DNA from: Cyanobium sp. M30B3
GTDB lineage: Bacteria > Cyanobacteriota > Cyanobacteriia > PCC-6307 > Cyanobiaceae
Length of the DNA stretch: 64,000 bases
Assembly (NCBI GenBank): GCA_018399015.1
Contig: CP073761.1
Coordinates: forward strand, 1,302,001 to 1,366,000
Direction of reading: 5' to 3'
Shown: positions 45,581 through 54,961 of the stretch, in pieces
How the letters are laid out: every line of letters starts with the position of its first letter
Numbering within the stretch: the stretch's first letter is position 1
The notes under the pieces: model-generated
The model's database searches: none
Seen by the model: only the letters and a program-made list of their open reading frames with translations
Told to the model about the DNA's origin: nothing
Made by a program: the position numbers and the translations under genes

Positions 45581-46048
45581 GTGGTGCAGCAGCCCGTTTC
45601 CGCCGTGATGACCACCCCGGTGCTGAGCGTGACTCAGGATTCGCCGCTGCAGGCGGCGGTGACGCTGATGAGTGAGCACCACATCAGCGGCCTGCCGGTG
45701 CTCGACGCCAGCGGGGCCCTGGTGGGCGAACTCAGCGAGCAGGACCTGATGGTGCGCGAGAGCGGCTTCCAGCCGGGGCCCTACGTGATGCTGCTGGATG
45801 CGGTGATCTACCTGCGCAATCCCCTCAACTGGGACAAGGAGGTGCACCAGGTGCTGGGCAGCACGGTGAAGGACGTGATGAGCACCCGCACCCATACCTG
45901 CGGTGTGGACCTGCCCTTGCCGGCGGCGGCGCGCCAGCTGCACGAGGGCGGCACCCAGCGGCTGTTTGTGCTCGACGGCGACGGCAAACTGGCCGGCGTG
46001 CTCACCCGCGGCGACGTGGTGCGGGCCCTGGCGGCGGTGGAGAACTGA
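45581..46048 (+). CDS. CBS-domain protein
   Basis: A 155-residue protein made of a CBS pair: VSAVMTTPVLSVTQDSPLQAA to EQDLM, then VKDVMSTRTHTCGVDLPL to GVLTRGDVVRAL. A longer-than-usual insert (QPGPYVMLLDAVIYL) lies between them. CBS pairs bind adenosine nucleotides and regulate partners. The start is a double GTG at 45581/45584; open frame upstream runs through the antitoxin promoter and is ignored. Confidence 0.9.
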   Translation: MVQQPVSAVMTTPVLSVTQDSPLQAAVTLMSEHHISGLPVLDASGALVGELSEQDLMVRESGFQPGPYVMLLDAVIYLRNPLNWDKEVHQVLGSTVKDVMSTRTHTCGVDLPLPAAARQLHEGGTQRLFVLDGDGKLAGVLTRGDVVRALAAVEN

Positions 46049-46126
46049 TCAGGGCTTTCAGGCGCAGCCATCGAGCAGGGCCCCTGAGGCCACTCAACAC
46101 ATCCACCCTTCGCGGAGCCATTCCCT

Positions 46127-47065
46127 GTGATCACCACTGTTGCCGCCGATCCCCTGCCCTCCTGGAGGCCCGGAGCCGTCAAGGAGGCCCTGCTGGCCTT
46201 CGTGGCGGCGGTGAGCAGCGAGGGCTCGGATCGTTTCGTGCCGGAGCCGGAGCGGGTGGCGGTGTTCGACAACGACGGCACCCTCTGGCCGGAGCAGCCG
46301 CTGCCGTTCCAGGCCGCCTTCGCCTTTGATGAGCTCAAGGGGGCGGTGCAGCGCCAGCCGGAGCTGGCCAGCGATCCGATGGTGCAGGCGGCCCTGGCGG
46401 GCGACATCGGCGCCCTGCTGGCCGGCGACCACTTCGATGGGCTGCTGCGGGTGATCGCCGTGAGCCATGCCGGCATCACCACCGAGGCGTTTGCGGCGGC
46501 GGTACAGGCCTGGCTGGGCTCAGCCCGCCATCCCCGTTTCGATCGCCCCTACGACGCCCTCACCTACGCGCCGATGCAGGAGGTGCTGGCGTTGTTGCGG
46601 GCCCATCAGTTCCGCAGCTTCATCGTGTCCGGCGGCGGCGCCGACTTCATGCGGGTGTGGGTGGAGCGGGTGTACGGCATCCCGCCGGAGCGGGTGGTGG
46701 GATCCACCGGCCGCACCCATTTCGCGCTGCGCGACGGCGTGCCGCTGTTGGTGAAGTCGCTCGACACGCTGGTGGTGAACGACGGCGCCGGCAAGCCGGC
46801 GGGCATCCACCAGTTCATCGGCCGCCGGCCGCTGATGGCCTTCGGCAACAGCGATGGCGACCTGGCGATGCTGCAGTACACCACGATCAACAACCCACGC
46901 CCCAGCTTCGGCCTGATCGTGCATCACACCGATGCCGAGCGCGAATACGCCTACGACGCCGAAACCAAGAGCACCGGCAAGTTGGTGCGAGCCCTGCAGC
47001 AGGCCCCCGAGCGCGGCTGGCATGTGGTGGACATGGCCCGCGATTGGCTGCGGGTGTTTGCTTAG
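46127..47065 (+). CDS. HAD-family phosphatase
   Basis: A 312-residue haloacid dehalogenase-fold hydrolase: motif I VFDNDGTLWPE near residue 45, motif II FIVSGGGADF, and motif IV FGNSDGDLAML, similar to SerB-like phosphatases. Substrate unknown. It starts at GTG 46127 with CGGAG upstream. Its end overlaps the convergent hsdR by 4 bp. Confidence 0.88.
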   Translation: MITTVAADPLPSWRPGAVKEALLAFVAAVSSEGSDRFVPEPERVAVFDNDGTLWPEQPLPFQAAFAFDELKGAVQRQPELASDPMVQAALAGDIGALLAGDHFDGLLRVIAVSHAGITTEAFAAAVQAWLGSARHPRFDRPYDALTYAPMQEVLALLRAHQFRSFIVSGGGADFMRVWVERVYGIPPERVVGSTGRTHFALRDGVPLLVKSLDTLVVNDGAGKPAGIHQFIGRRPLMAFGNSDGDLAMLQYTTINNPRPSFGLIVHHTDAEREYAYDAETKSTGKLVRALQQAPERGWHVVDMARDWLRVFA

Positions 47066-50000
47066 GCGGCGAGCAGCGGCCGGGCCCGGTCGTTGATCAG
47101 CCGGAGCAGATCGAACAGCTGCTCCGCCTCCGCATCAGAGAACAGGCCTTCAGGCCCGGTGGGGGCCAGGTCGCTGAAGGGTGGGTCGTAGAGGCGGGCC
47201 GGATCCATGGCGCCGCGGCTGGTGAGTTCATCGATGATCTCGTTGATGAAACGGATCTGGGTAACGGTGTGGGTGCCTTCGGCCAGGTAGTCGGCAAACA
47301 GTTCCTTGGCGGCGTTGCGATCGAGGCCCACCAGGGAGCGGATGAACAGCCCGAAGCCGTTGCACTCCTCACGGGCGCGCTCGATGGCCTGTTGATCGCC
47401 GATGCCATGGCTGATCAGGAACTGCTCCAGTTCGTTGAGGTCGGCGGGGGTGAGCGGTTGGTTGCGGCGCAGGCGCTGCATGGTGAGGTGGTCGTCGTGG
47501 GCCCGCAGGAACTCGCGGGCCCGCAGGCGGAACTGCTGGAACGTATCGCGGCTGAGCAGGGCGGCGGCATCGAGCTCGCGCAGCTCACCGAGCTCGTCGG
47601 CGAAGTTGGTGTAGAGGGGTTCCCTGCTGATGGTTTCGATCAGGCCCATCAGGCCGCGCAGGCGCCGCCGCGCTTCCTCGAGCATCGGCACGGTGACGTC
47701 CTGCCACCATTCATCCCGCAGCAGATCGCGGATCAGCTCCAGCTCTGCTGCCACCTGGGGGATGTTGGTGAGGGCCTCCAGCTGGGCGGCCAGTTCGCGC
47801 AGCTGCTGCTGCAGGCGCAGGAAGCGCGGTTCGCCTCGCAGCAAGGCGAGCTGCAGGTTGTAGAGGAGTAGATCAAAGCGGCGTGCGTCGGCGTCGGTAT
47901 CCCCCTGCTGCTCGGCGTAGGCGGAGGGCAGGGGAGCCAGGGTGGTGGCCAGGGCCTGGTGATCATCGAGGCTGAGTTGGCTCCAGGCCTCGGGACGGCT
48001 GAAGCACTCCAGCAGCTCCAGGTGGGGGCGCACCAGGAAATTGTCGGCGGGGCAGGCGGCCACATGGCAACGCAGCAGCTCGGCCAGCGTGTGGCGATGC
48101 AGCCGTAGGGGGTTTTCGGAGTCGCTGGCGGGCAGCTTCTGATCAAGGGCCTCGATCAGCGCCAGGCGACTGCGGAACAGGCGAGTGCTGAGGCTTTCGG
48201 GCGCGGAAGTGGACTCGGCTCCGCCCTGGCCGAGGAAGAATTCGAGGTTCTGGCAGAGATCGAAGATCCAGAAGCACTCCTTGTCGCGGCCCGGCCCGAA
48301 CAGGTTGGGGCAGGTGCGGGTGCCGCGCCCCACCATCTGCCAGAACTTGGTGCGGGAGCGCACCGGCTTGAAGAACACCAGATTGACGATCTCCGGGATG
48401 TCGATGCCGGTGTCGAGCATGTCGACGGAGATGGCGATGCGCAGATCGCTCTGGGGAACGGCGAACTCATCGATCAGCGACTGGGCGTACTTCACCTGGT
48501 TGTCGATTACGCGGGCGGCCTTGCCGGCTAGGTGGGGGTAGTGGTGATCGAAGCGCTCGCGGATGAACTCGGCGTGCTTGTGGTTGCGCGCGAAGATCAC
48601 GCTCTTGCCGAGGCGATCGCTGCCGGCATCGAGGCAGCCCTTGGTCATCAGCACTTCGAGACCTTTGTCGACGGTGTCGGTGTTGAACAGCCAGGCATTG
48701 ACGGCGCCGGAATCCACCCGACCGGCGTTCTGCACACCCTCCTCCCAGTCGAGCAGGTCCCACTGGGCTTTGTCCTCGTCGCTGAGGGCGGCATAGCTGA
48801 TGCCCTCGCGCGGGAAGCGAAGGGGAACTGAGATGGGCTTGAAGGGCACCAGGAAGCCGTCGGCCACGGCCTGATCGAGGCCGTACTCATCAGTGGGCAG
48901 ACCGGTCTCCCGATCGAAGAGCTCGTAGGTGTTGCGGTCGATCTCCTCGCGGGGCGTGGCGGTGAGGCCGCTGAGCAAGGAATCGAAGTAGGCAAAGATC
49001 GCCCCGTACTTCTGATACACGCTGCGGTGGGCCTCGTCGATGATCACCAGATCGAAGTGCCCCACTCCGAAGCGCTTCACGCCGTGGGAGTCCTCCGCAT
49101 CGATGAGGTTCATCATCGTGGGGTAGGTGGAGAGGAACACGCGCCCCTCGCCGCCCTTGTTGGTGACCAGATTCACCGGTGAGCAATCGGGCAGGAAGCG
49201 GCGAAAGGCCCTCTCGGCCTGGAGGACGAGGGAGGTGCGATCGGCGAGAAACAGCACCCGCTTCACCCAGTTGCAACGGGTGAGCAGGTCGGTGAGCGAG
49301 ATGGCGGTACGGGTCTTGCCGGTGCCGGTGGCCTGCACCAGCAGGGCTTTGCGCCGGCCCTGCTCCAGGGATTCACAGATCGCCCGGATTGCCCGCTGCT
49401 GGTAGTAGCGCCCGGCAATGGCGGTGGAGATGGTGGCCTGGGCGAGGGGCTGGCGGATCTCGCGGCGGCGGATCAGGGTTTCGAGCTCCTCCTTCTTGTA
49501 GAAACCCTGCACGTCCCGGGGTGGATAGCGCAGGTCATCCCAGAGGCGGTGCCGGTAGCCGTTGGAGAGGAAGATCAGGGGCCTTTGGCCGTAGCGCTCT
49601 TGAAGGCAGTTGGCGTAAAGCTCAGCCTGCCGCTGGCCTTCCATCGGATCGCGGCTGCTGCGCTTGGCTTCCACCAGGCCCAGCGGCTTGCCGTCGTCGC
49701 CCCAGAGCACGTAATCCACAAACCCCTGGCCCGCGGCATTGGGCATGCCCTGCACCTCGTGCTCCACGGTGCAGTCATCCCCCAGCCGCCAGCCTGCTTC
49801 TTCGAGGTAGAGATCGATGTAGAGCCTGCGGGTTTCAAACTCGGTGGTGTCGACCTCGGGCTTGCCCTCCGCCTCCCTCGCCTTGCGCTCAGCTGCGATC
49901 TCCTTACGCAGGCGCTCCAGCTCCTGCTTGGAAGCTTCGCTGGCTTCCTTGGCTTCGCGCAGCTGACGATCCCGTTCGGCGAGCTGATGGGCAAGCTCCT

Positions 50001-50487
50001 GCAGCTGTTCACGTGTGGGGCCGGGCGCTGCGGCCGCCTGCGGCAGCTTGGTCAACAGCGACTTATTGAAACGGGCGGCCCGAGCGGTGTCGCGATCCCG
50101 GCCGTAGGTGAGGGCAAGCCAGCGCAGCACATGAAACAGCTCACTGGCGACGAGCACCGAGGCCGCCACGCGCATCGGCTCAGCGCGGTGCACCGCCTCA
50201 TTGCCGCGGTTCTTGATGAGCTGGACGCGACCCAGTGTCTGTTCGCCAACGAGATGGCGAAAGTCAAAGGCATGGATCAGCTGCGAGAGGCTTGGTTCTC
50301 CCCAGGGTCGTTGCAGCTGGGCATCGTTCTCATACACCCACTCCACCAGCAGCTCGATGGTGCGGCGGGCGTAGAAGCAGGCGGTGCGGGGATCGGAGAG
50401 AGCGAACTGCTCGACCTTCTGCGCCTCCTCGTGTAGGTCGGGCCACTGCTGGGCGATCAGGGCGAACTGAGAAGGCGTCACGCTCAT
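47062..50487 (-). CDS. hsdR: Type I restriction enzyme R subunit with DUF4145 N-terminus
   Basis: A 1141-residue motor and nuclease of a type I system. Order: a DUF4145 domain (residues ~1-130), a charged coiled coil (~150-215), the HsdR nuclease domain with FVDYVLWGDDGKPLGLVEAKRS (D...ExK), a superfamily-2 helicase with ATGTGKT, IIDEAH, GLTATP and QMVGRGTR, then an EcoEI-type C-terminal domain. The start is ATG 50487 (MSVTPSQF), preferred over 50517. It follows the DUF262 gene by 13 bp in the hsdM-hsdS-DUF262-hsdR transcript. Confidence 0.95.
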   Translation of the reverse strand: MSVTPSQFALIAQQWPDLHEEAQKVEQFALSDPRTACFYARRTIELLVEWVYENDAQLQRPWGEPSLSQLIHAFDFRHLVGEQTLGRVQLIKNRGNEAVHRAEPMRVAASVLVASELFHVLRWLALTYGRDRDTARAARFNKSLLTKLPQAAAAPGPTREQLQELAHQLAERDRQLREAKEASEASKQELERLRKEIAAERKAREAEGKPEVDTTEFETRRLYIDLYLEEAGWRLGDDCTVEHEVQGMPNAAGQGFVDYVLWGDDGKPLGLVEAKRSSRDPMEGQRQAELYANCLQERYGQRPLIFLSNGYRHRLWDDLRYPPRDVQGFYKKEELETLIRRREIRQPLAQATISTAIAGRYYQQRAIRAICESLEQGRRKALLVQATGTGKTRTAISLTDLLTRCNWVKRVLFLADRTSLVLQAERAFRRFLPDCSPVNLVTNKGGEGRVFLSTYPTMMNLIDAEDSHGVKRFGVGHFDLVIIDEAHRSVYQKYGAIFAYFDSLLSGLTATPREEIDRNTYELFDRETGLPTDEYGLDQAVADGFLVPFKPISVPLRFPREGISYAALSDEDKAQWDLLDWEEGVQNAGRVDSGAVNAWLFNTDTVDKGLEVLMTKGCLDAGSDRLGKSVIFARNHKHAEFIRERFDHHYPHLAGKAARVIDNQVKYAQSLIDEFAVPQSDLRIAISVDMLDTGIDIPEIVNLVFFKPVRSRTKFWQMVGRGTRTCPNLFGPGRDKECFWIFDLCQNLEFFLGQGGAESTSAPESLSTRLFRSRLALIEALDQKLPASDSENPLRLHRHTLAELLRCHVAACPADNFLVRPHLELLECFSRPEAWSQLSLDDHQALATTLAPLPSAYAEQQGDTDADARRFDLLLYNLQLALLRGEPRFLRLQQQLRELAAQLEALTNIPQVAAELELIRDLLRDEWWQDVTVPMLEEARRRLRGLMGLIETISREPLYTNFADELGELRELDAAALLSRDTFQQFRLRAREFLRAHDDHLTMQRLRRNQPLTPADLNELEQFLISHGIGDQQAIERAREECNGFGLFIRSLVGLDRNAAKELFADYLAEGTHTVTQIRFINEIIDELTSRGAMDPARLYDPPFSDLAPTGPEGLFSDAEAEQLFDLLRLINDRARPLLAA

Positions 50488-50500
50488 GTCCGCAGCTGGC

Positions 50501-52642
50501 TTAGCCAAGACCCCCATTGTCGTCCAGTTGCCGCTCCAGCGACTGGCGGATCAGGCCGATGGCATAGGGCACTTCTTCGAGCGTGGCCACTCGAACCTCC
50601 ACGTCCCCATTCCCCCAACGGCCGATTGCCGTGATGTCCTTCGCAAGACCCTTAGGGTCATCCAACTCGGCAAAGGGCATGTTGAGACTGAGCCGCAAAC
50701 TCCTAACTTGCGGCACGATGTCCACGAAATTGGTTTCGCACTTGTACGCGATATAGAGCTTGAGCACCTCCTGGTAGACGTTGGGATCTAGAGCCCTGAT
50801 GCGCAGATCAAGCGCATCGAACAGGGCGCGAATCTGGGAATTCGCCAGCTGAGGGTGATCGGCCAGGGAGTAGGCGGCTGCAGGGTGGGCAGGTTGGCTC
50901 CAGTACTCCGCCAGCTGATCCTGCGGAAGCGAGGGTGCTGCCCACACCGCCAGGGCCCGCTCGGCCAGGCGGGCACCGCGCTGGCGAATCTGCTCCTCGC
51001 CCCAGGCCTCGAGCTCCGTCAGATCCTGGTTAAGGAACAGGTGACTGGTGCGGAAGCCCCCTTCTGGATGGTCGCGCTTCTGAATGAAAGGGTTGTCGCT
51101 GAGCTCGGGGTTGTAGCCGGTGAGGGTGAGGTTGCCGAGGCGATGCAGCCACTCCTCCTGGACAACCTTCCAGTTCTCGCCAAGGGCCTGGCGCCAGGAC
51201 GTCGGCAGTTCGGGGTTCTGGGGAAGGATGTGCTCGATCGTGTAGTTGGCCACCGCGATCGGTTCCTTTCGCTTGTAGTTCTCCAGCCGCCGCAGCCAGT
51301 AGCTGCAGCTCTTGTTGAACTTGTAAAGGTTGCGGATCTGGATCTCGCGCCGGAACTCCTCGTCGCTTGGGAAGCGGCGGTAAGAGGGAAGGCTGAGCAG
51401 GTGGGCCTTGAAGCTGGGCAGGTAATGGCCGTTCTCCTTGCGGAAGGAACGGCTGAAGGTGGCGAAGGTTTTCTGCTGGGAGTTGGAGGGGATGGCGCAG
51501 ACCGCCCGGCGGAACACATAGGACTCCAGCAACTCCAGTGCCTCGAGGAACTCACTGCGGCTGAGCAGGCCGGATTCCTGGTCGCCATAGAGCTCCAGCA
51601 GCAGGGGGTTCACCACATTGACCTTGAGCTCCCGCAGGTTGAGGAACGCCTGGTGCAGGGCGGAATCAGGCTCCTTGCCGAGGACGATGCGGCAATAGCG
51701 GCCGGCCACTAGGTGAACGTCTTTGAGTAGGCATTCGGTGCCGGCCTGCTCGATCTCCGGTCGGCGGGCGTAGGCCTTGAAGGTGTCGTAAACCTGATCG
51801 AGCACGGGGACCTCACCGGTCTTGAGGGTGAGAAAGTCGCGCATGAAGCCGCTGAACTCGTTGCCGCTGTAGGCCTCCTGCCCGAAGGCCTGCTCCATGG
51901 GCCGCCAGTGGAGGGTGTAGAGCCGCTCCTGCAGGTCGGGCGGCTGACCCATCAGCACGTAGTTGCGAATCAGATCGGCCTGGGAGAGCTCCCGGCCGGT
52001 GGAGTTCATGCTCTCGAAGATCAGCTGGGGATTGTCCTGATCGCGGGAGAGGGCCACATCCACCACCAGCAGCTTGCTGATGCCCCGGCAGACCACGGCC
52101 AGATCAGTGGTGGGTGCGCGCAGCTGCTCCAGGAAAAACTTGTGGTTCTCCTGGATCCGGATCGATGGTTCGTTTGGCAGCGCAGCAGCGGTGGGATCCA
52201 CCATCGCCATCAGGGTGAGGCGGTCGGTGTCGGAGAGCAGCAGCTTGAAGCGCTTGTCGCCTTTTTGGTGCCGGCGGGTGAGGTAGGTCTCGCGGAGGAT
52301 GGCCGGAGCGAATTCTTCGATCGGCTCCTGCTGATCTTCTGGAAGTGCATCCAGCACATCCGCCAGGGCCGTGAGCAGCAGGGTGACGGTTGTGAGCCGC
52401 TGCTGGCCATCGATCACCAGCTTGGGAGCCTGCACCGCGAGGTTGCCAAGGCCCTCATCGATGTGCACCACCGAGCCGATGAAGTGCACACCGATCTCCT
52501 CGGTGGCACCAGCGCGAAGGATGTCAGCCCAGAGCTGCTGGCATTCCTTCAGCGTCCATGAATAGGTGCGCTGGTAGATCGGGATGATGAACTGGGAAAC
52601 GGCGCCCAGGATCTGGAGTAGCTTGGCTTCTGTGGCTTTCAT
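50501..52642 (-). CDS. DUF262/DUF1524 (GmrSD-like) nuclease-type protein with a DUF5655 tail
   Basis: A 713-residue protein. DUF262 at the N-terminus has the ParB-like motifs IPIYQRTYSW and VIDGQQRLTT. DUF1524 with an HNH-type site is at TIEHILPQNPELPTSW and HRLGNLTLTGYNP. The last ~100 residues (YQEVLKLYIAYK, DVEVRVATLEEVPYAI) look like DUF5655. GmrSD-like proteins cut modified phage DNA in an NTP-dependent way, so this is probably a type IV restriction partner inside the type I operon. Its ATG overlaps the hsdS stop. Confidence 0.88.
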   Translation of the reverse strand: MKATEAKLLQILGAVSQFIIPIYQRTYSWTLKECQQLWADILRAGATEEIGVHFIGSVVHIDEGLGNLAVQAPKLVIDGQQRLTTVTLLLTALADVLDALPEDQQEPIEEFAPAILRETYLTRRHQKGDKRFKLLLSDTDRLTLMAMVDPTAAALPNEPSIRIQENHKFFLEQLRAPTTDLAVVCRGISKLLVVDVALSRDQDNPQLIFESMNSTGRELSQADLIRNYVLMGQPPDLQERLYTLHWRPMEQAFGQEAYSGNEFSGFMRDFLTLKTGEVPVLDQVYDTFKAYARRPEIEQAGTECLLKDVHLVAGRYCRIVLGKEPDSALHQAFLNLRELKVNVVNPLLLELYGDQESGLLSRSEFLEALELLESYVFRRAVCAIPSNSQQKTFATFSRSFRKENGHYLPSFKAHLLSLPSYRRFPSDEEFRREIQIRNLYKFNKSCSYWLRRLENYKRKEPIAVANYTIEHILPQNPELPTSWRQALGENWKVVQEEWLHRLGNLTLTGYNPELSDNPFIQKRDHPEGGFRTSHLFLNQDLTELEAWGEEQIRQRGARLAERALAVWAAPSLPQDQLAEYWSQPAHPAAAYSLADHPQLANSQIRALFDALDLRIRALDPNVYQEVLKLYIAYKCETNFVDIVPQVRSLRLSLNMPFAELDDPKGLAKDITAIGRWGNGDVEVRVATLEEVPYAIGLIRQSLERQLDDNGGLG

Positions 52643-53751
52643 GCCCTATTGCCACCAATAAGTTGCTCGCCAAGGCACTTTGATACATCAGATAGCGAGC
52701 CTTCGGAGAGGCGCGAACTGTTGTCAATACCCTCAACTGCTCTGAGCTCATTCGCAAAATCCATCTGCGCCTCAATCGGAGGCACGGGTATCGCCACTGC
52801 CTCCAGCCCCTGCCTTGTGATCTGAGGCTGTGCCGATCCTGAGATTACGTCGTGCATGCCTCGAAGCCGGAGAACCCATGCCAGATACTCCGTAGTGATG
52901 AGGCCAGAATCAGGGTTGTCCATCGCCATTGAGTTGCCAGTCACATAGCAGTTAGGTGGAGATATGTTGACTGTGCCGCAGGTCGCGCCACGGCAGGTCA
53001 CTAAAACGGTTGGATCCGGATGATTAAAACGGTCGAAATATCCGATTAGCCCATTTGCTCCAAACACCGGATAACCTGTTTCCAGGAGCTGTTTTGAAGA
53101 GATTGTCGGCCATTGTTTCGGGTTGCAGATGTCAACTAGCTTATAGACGGGTAGGTCACGTGGATTTTCAGAGGGCAAACCAAAGCGGCGTACAAAAAGG
53201 GATCTGGCGAGTGCTTGCAGCAAACAAGAACGCTGAGAGACCTTTGCCTTTATGTCTTGAGCCCTATCCAGAATCGCCGCGATGCGACGCTGCTCCTCCA
53301 GTGGGGGGAGGGGGATTTTGACAGAACTAACAATATCTTTGTTCAGATTTTTTACCGTCGCTCCAGCTGCCTGCTTTTGAAACTGCGCCATGGCATGGTC
53401 TGAGCCAAGTGCGTAATAGACGTAGTCGAGATCTATGCCATTGCGCTTAGGCTTAAGAGCAAGCCAGCCGTCGTGAATGCATCCGTAGGTTTTGAGAATA
53501 TAGGGGCGTCCAAAGCTCATTGAGTTGGTGAGCAGTAACTCGCCCGGGTAAACCTCGCGAGACTTTCGAATGCCTTCTTTTTTGATTCGTAATCTAGTGC
53601 GCTCTATGTATTTGCCACCCACCGCTGTGTCGCCAATCATGATCCACGGGACGCCATCGGCATCATCGGTGAGATAATGTTGTATCGGACGAGGTGATCC
53701 TCCCCGTTCAATATCAAAGATTTCACCCAAGAAAATCTCTTTGTCGCTCAT
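52639..53751 (-). CDS. hsdS: Type I restriction specificity subunit S
   Basis: A 370-residue HsdS with two target-recognition halves, each ending in a conserved spacer (KIPLPPLEEQRRIAAIL near residue 150 and VAIPVPPIEAQMDFANEL near 330). The first half has GGSPRPIQHYL. Codon use and lower GC in the recognition domains (52700-53740) are unlike the rest of the operon, as usual for exchanged specificity genes. The start is ATG 53751 (MSDKEIFLGEIF), overlapping a copy of the hsdM 3' end. Confidence 0.93.
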   Translation of the reverse strand: MSDKEIFLGEIFDIERGGSPRPIQHYLTDDADGVPWIMIGDTAVGGKYIERTRLRIKKEGIRKSREVYPGELLLTNSMSFGRPYILKTYGCIHDGWLALKPKRNGIDLDYVYYALGSDHAMAQFQKQAAGATVKNLNKDIVSSVKIPLPPLEEQRRIAAILDRAQDIKAKVSQRSCLLQALARSLFVRRFGLPSENPRDLPVYKLVDICNPKQWPTISSKQLLETGYPVFGANGLIGYFDRFNHPDPTVLVTCRGATCGTVNISPPNCYVTGNSMAMDNPDSGLITTEYLAWVLRLRGMHDVISGSAQPQITRQGLEAVAIPVPPIEAQMDFANELRAVEGIDNSSRLSEGSLSDVSKCLGEQLIGGNRA

Positions 53752-53859
53752 CGCAGCATCCCCTCCAGCTCCTCGATCCCCTGCAGGATCTCCTGCTCGA
53801 TCGCCCGCAGTTCGGCCAGGATCTCCAGCGGTGGGCGCTGTTCCACTTCTGCGTGGATC
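53745..53859. repeat. Direct repeat copy A: duplicated hsdM 3' end before hsdS
   Basis: A 115-bp sequence matching 55238-55352 with about six mismatches by eye. On the minus strand it encodes the orphan HsdM C-terminus (EVEQRPPLEILAELR through EELEGMLR) and the stop that overlaps the hsdS start codon. It is the scar end of whatever put the toxin-antitoxin cassette between hsdM and hsdS. Confidence 0.93.
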
Positions 53860-53888
53860 CGTCCAGGCCAGCACCGCCAGCTCCAGCT

Positions 53889-53906
53889 AGGGTGACATGT
53901 AACCCT
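53889..53906 (+). promoter_or_regulatory. Palindromic operator upstream of mazE-like antitoxin
   Basis: AGGGTGACATGTAACCCT is an 18-bp palindrome with one mismatched pair, ending 13 bp before the antitoxin start and just upstream of its GCGGGAG ribosome-binding site. Position and symmetry fit autoregulation by the antitoxin or the complex. Confidence 0.6.
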
Positions 53907-53919
53907 TGCGGGAGTCGCC

Positions 53920-54198
53920 ATGGGACCCGAAGCCGCCCCGGAGCTGGGTCGCTCAGAGGCCACAGCCCAGGAGGCGCGACGTGCGGCCAATCGCCGCAAA
54001 GTGCGGGAGCATCGCCAGCGATTGCGGGCCCAGGGGATGCGGCCGATCCAGATCTGGGTGCCGGATGTGCATTCACCCGAGTTCGCCGCCGAAGCGCGGC
54101 GGCAATGTCTGCTGGCCAATGCCAGCGAGGAGGAAACCGAAATCCAGGCCTTCATCGACTCGGTGTTCGAGTGGCCTGACGACGAGACCAGCCAGTGA
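53920..54198 (+). CDS. MazE-family antitoxin (DUF3018)
   Basis: A 92-residue protein with the DUF3018 core KVREHRQRLRAQGMRPIQIW and VHSPEFAAEARRQ, typical of MazE-like antitoxins paired with PemK/MazF toxins. It starts at ATG 53920 behind GGGAG, and its stop overlaps the toxin GTG (GTGA). It is on the plus strand, opposite to the restriction operon around it. Confidence 0.9.
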   Translation: MGPEAAPELGRSEATAQEARRAANRRKVREHRQRLRAQGMRPIQIWVPDVHSPEFAAEARRQCLLANASEEETEIQAFIDSVFEWPDDETSQ

Positions 54199-54524
54199 AG
54201 CGCGGTGAGATCTGGACCATGGCCGGCGGCTCCGGCTATGCCAGCAAGCCCCGCCCTGTGGTGATTGTTCAGGACGACGCCTTTACCGCCCGGGATTCGG
54301 TGTCGGTGTGTCTGATCACGACCGACCCGTCTGATCTGCCGGTCTTTCGCGTTCCCGTCGAGCCCACAACAGAGAACGGTCTGCGAGCCGTCAGCCGCCT
54401 GATGGTTGACAAGGTCACCACTGTGTCCAGAAGCCGCCTGGGCCAGTGCATCGGCTGCCTTGTGGATGACGACCTGCTGCGGCTCAACCGCTCGTTGCTG
54501 GTGTTTCTGGGCCTGGCCCGCTGA
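54195..54524 (+). CDS. PemK/MazF-family ribonuclease toxin
   Basis: A 109-residue MazF-type endoribonuclease starting at GTG 54195 (KRGEIWTMAGG, then KPRPVVIVQDD). It includes the family's LITTDPSD and DKVTTVSRSRLGQCIG motifs and appears intact. It converges with the PIN toxin, leaving 8 bp between stops. Confidence 0.92.
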   Translation: MKRGEIWTMAGGSGYASKPRPVVIVQDDAFTARDSVSVCLITTDPSDLPVFRVPVEPTTENGLRAVSRLMVDKVTTVSRSRLGQCIGCLVDDDLLRLNRSLLVFLGLAR

Positions 54525-54532
54525 GCCCCGGT

Positions 54533-54961
54533 TCACAGCGCAGCCTCCAGCTCGGTGCGGCTGAAATCGTTGCCCACAAACAGCAGCGGCACCTTCAAGC
54601 GCTCCGCCAGGGCATAGGAGAAGCAGTCGCCGAAGTTCAGGCCACTGGTATGGCGCCCCTTGCCGAAGCGTGCAAAGGCATCAGCGGCCTGATCGGCCAG
54701 TTCCCCATCCCAGGCCACCGTGAGAAAGGCCTGCTGATCGAGAAACTCGCGGGCACGCTCCTGGCCGATCTCTCCCAGCTTCACCAGCGCCACCAGCAGG
54801 ATCTCCGTGCGCGTGGGGGCAGCCACCGCCGGCTGCACGGCCCGACAGAGCCTCTCCAGCACGGCTTCTGCGACGGGCTCCCGCAGGAGTACCGCCATTA
54901 CGGCGCTGGTGTCGACGGCGAGGTCGATCACCAGGCTGCCTTCAGCCGCAGAGACCGTCAT
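54533..54961 (-). CDS. PIN-domain toxin (VapC/FitB-like)
   Basis: A 142-residue PIN ribonuclease starting at ATG 54961 (MTVSAAEGSL). Catalytic acids: Asp in AVDTSAVMAVLL, Glu in PTRTEILLVAL, Asp in NFGDCFSYALA and the last in VGNDF. It looks intact. It overlaps the end of its antitoxin gene by 20 bp. Confidence 0.9.
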   Translation of the reverse strand: MTVSAAEGSLVIDLAVDTSAVMAVLLREPVAEAVLERLCRAVQPAVAAPTRTEILLVALVKLGEIGQERAREFLDQQAFLTVAWDGELADQAADAFARFGKGRHTSGLNFGDCFSYALAERLKVPLLFVGNDFSRTELEAAL

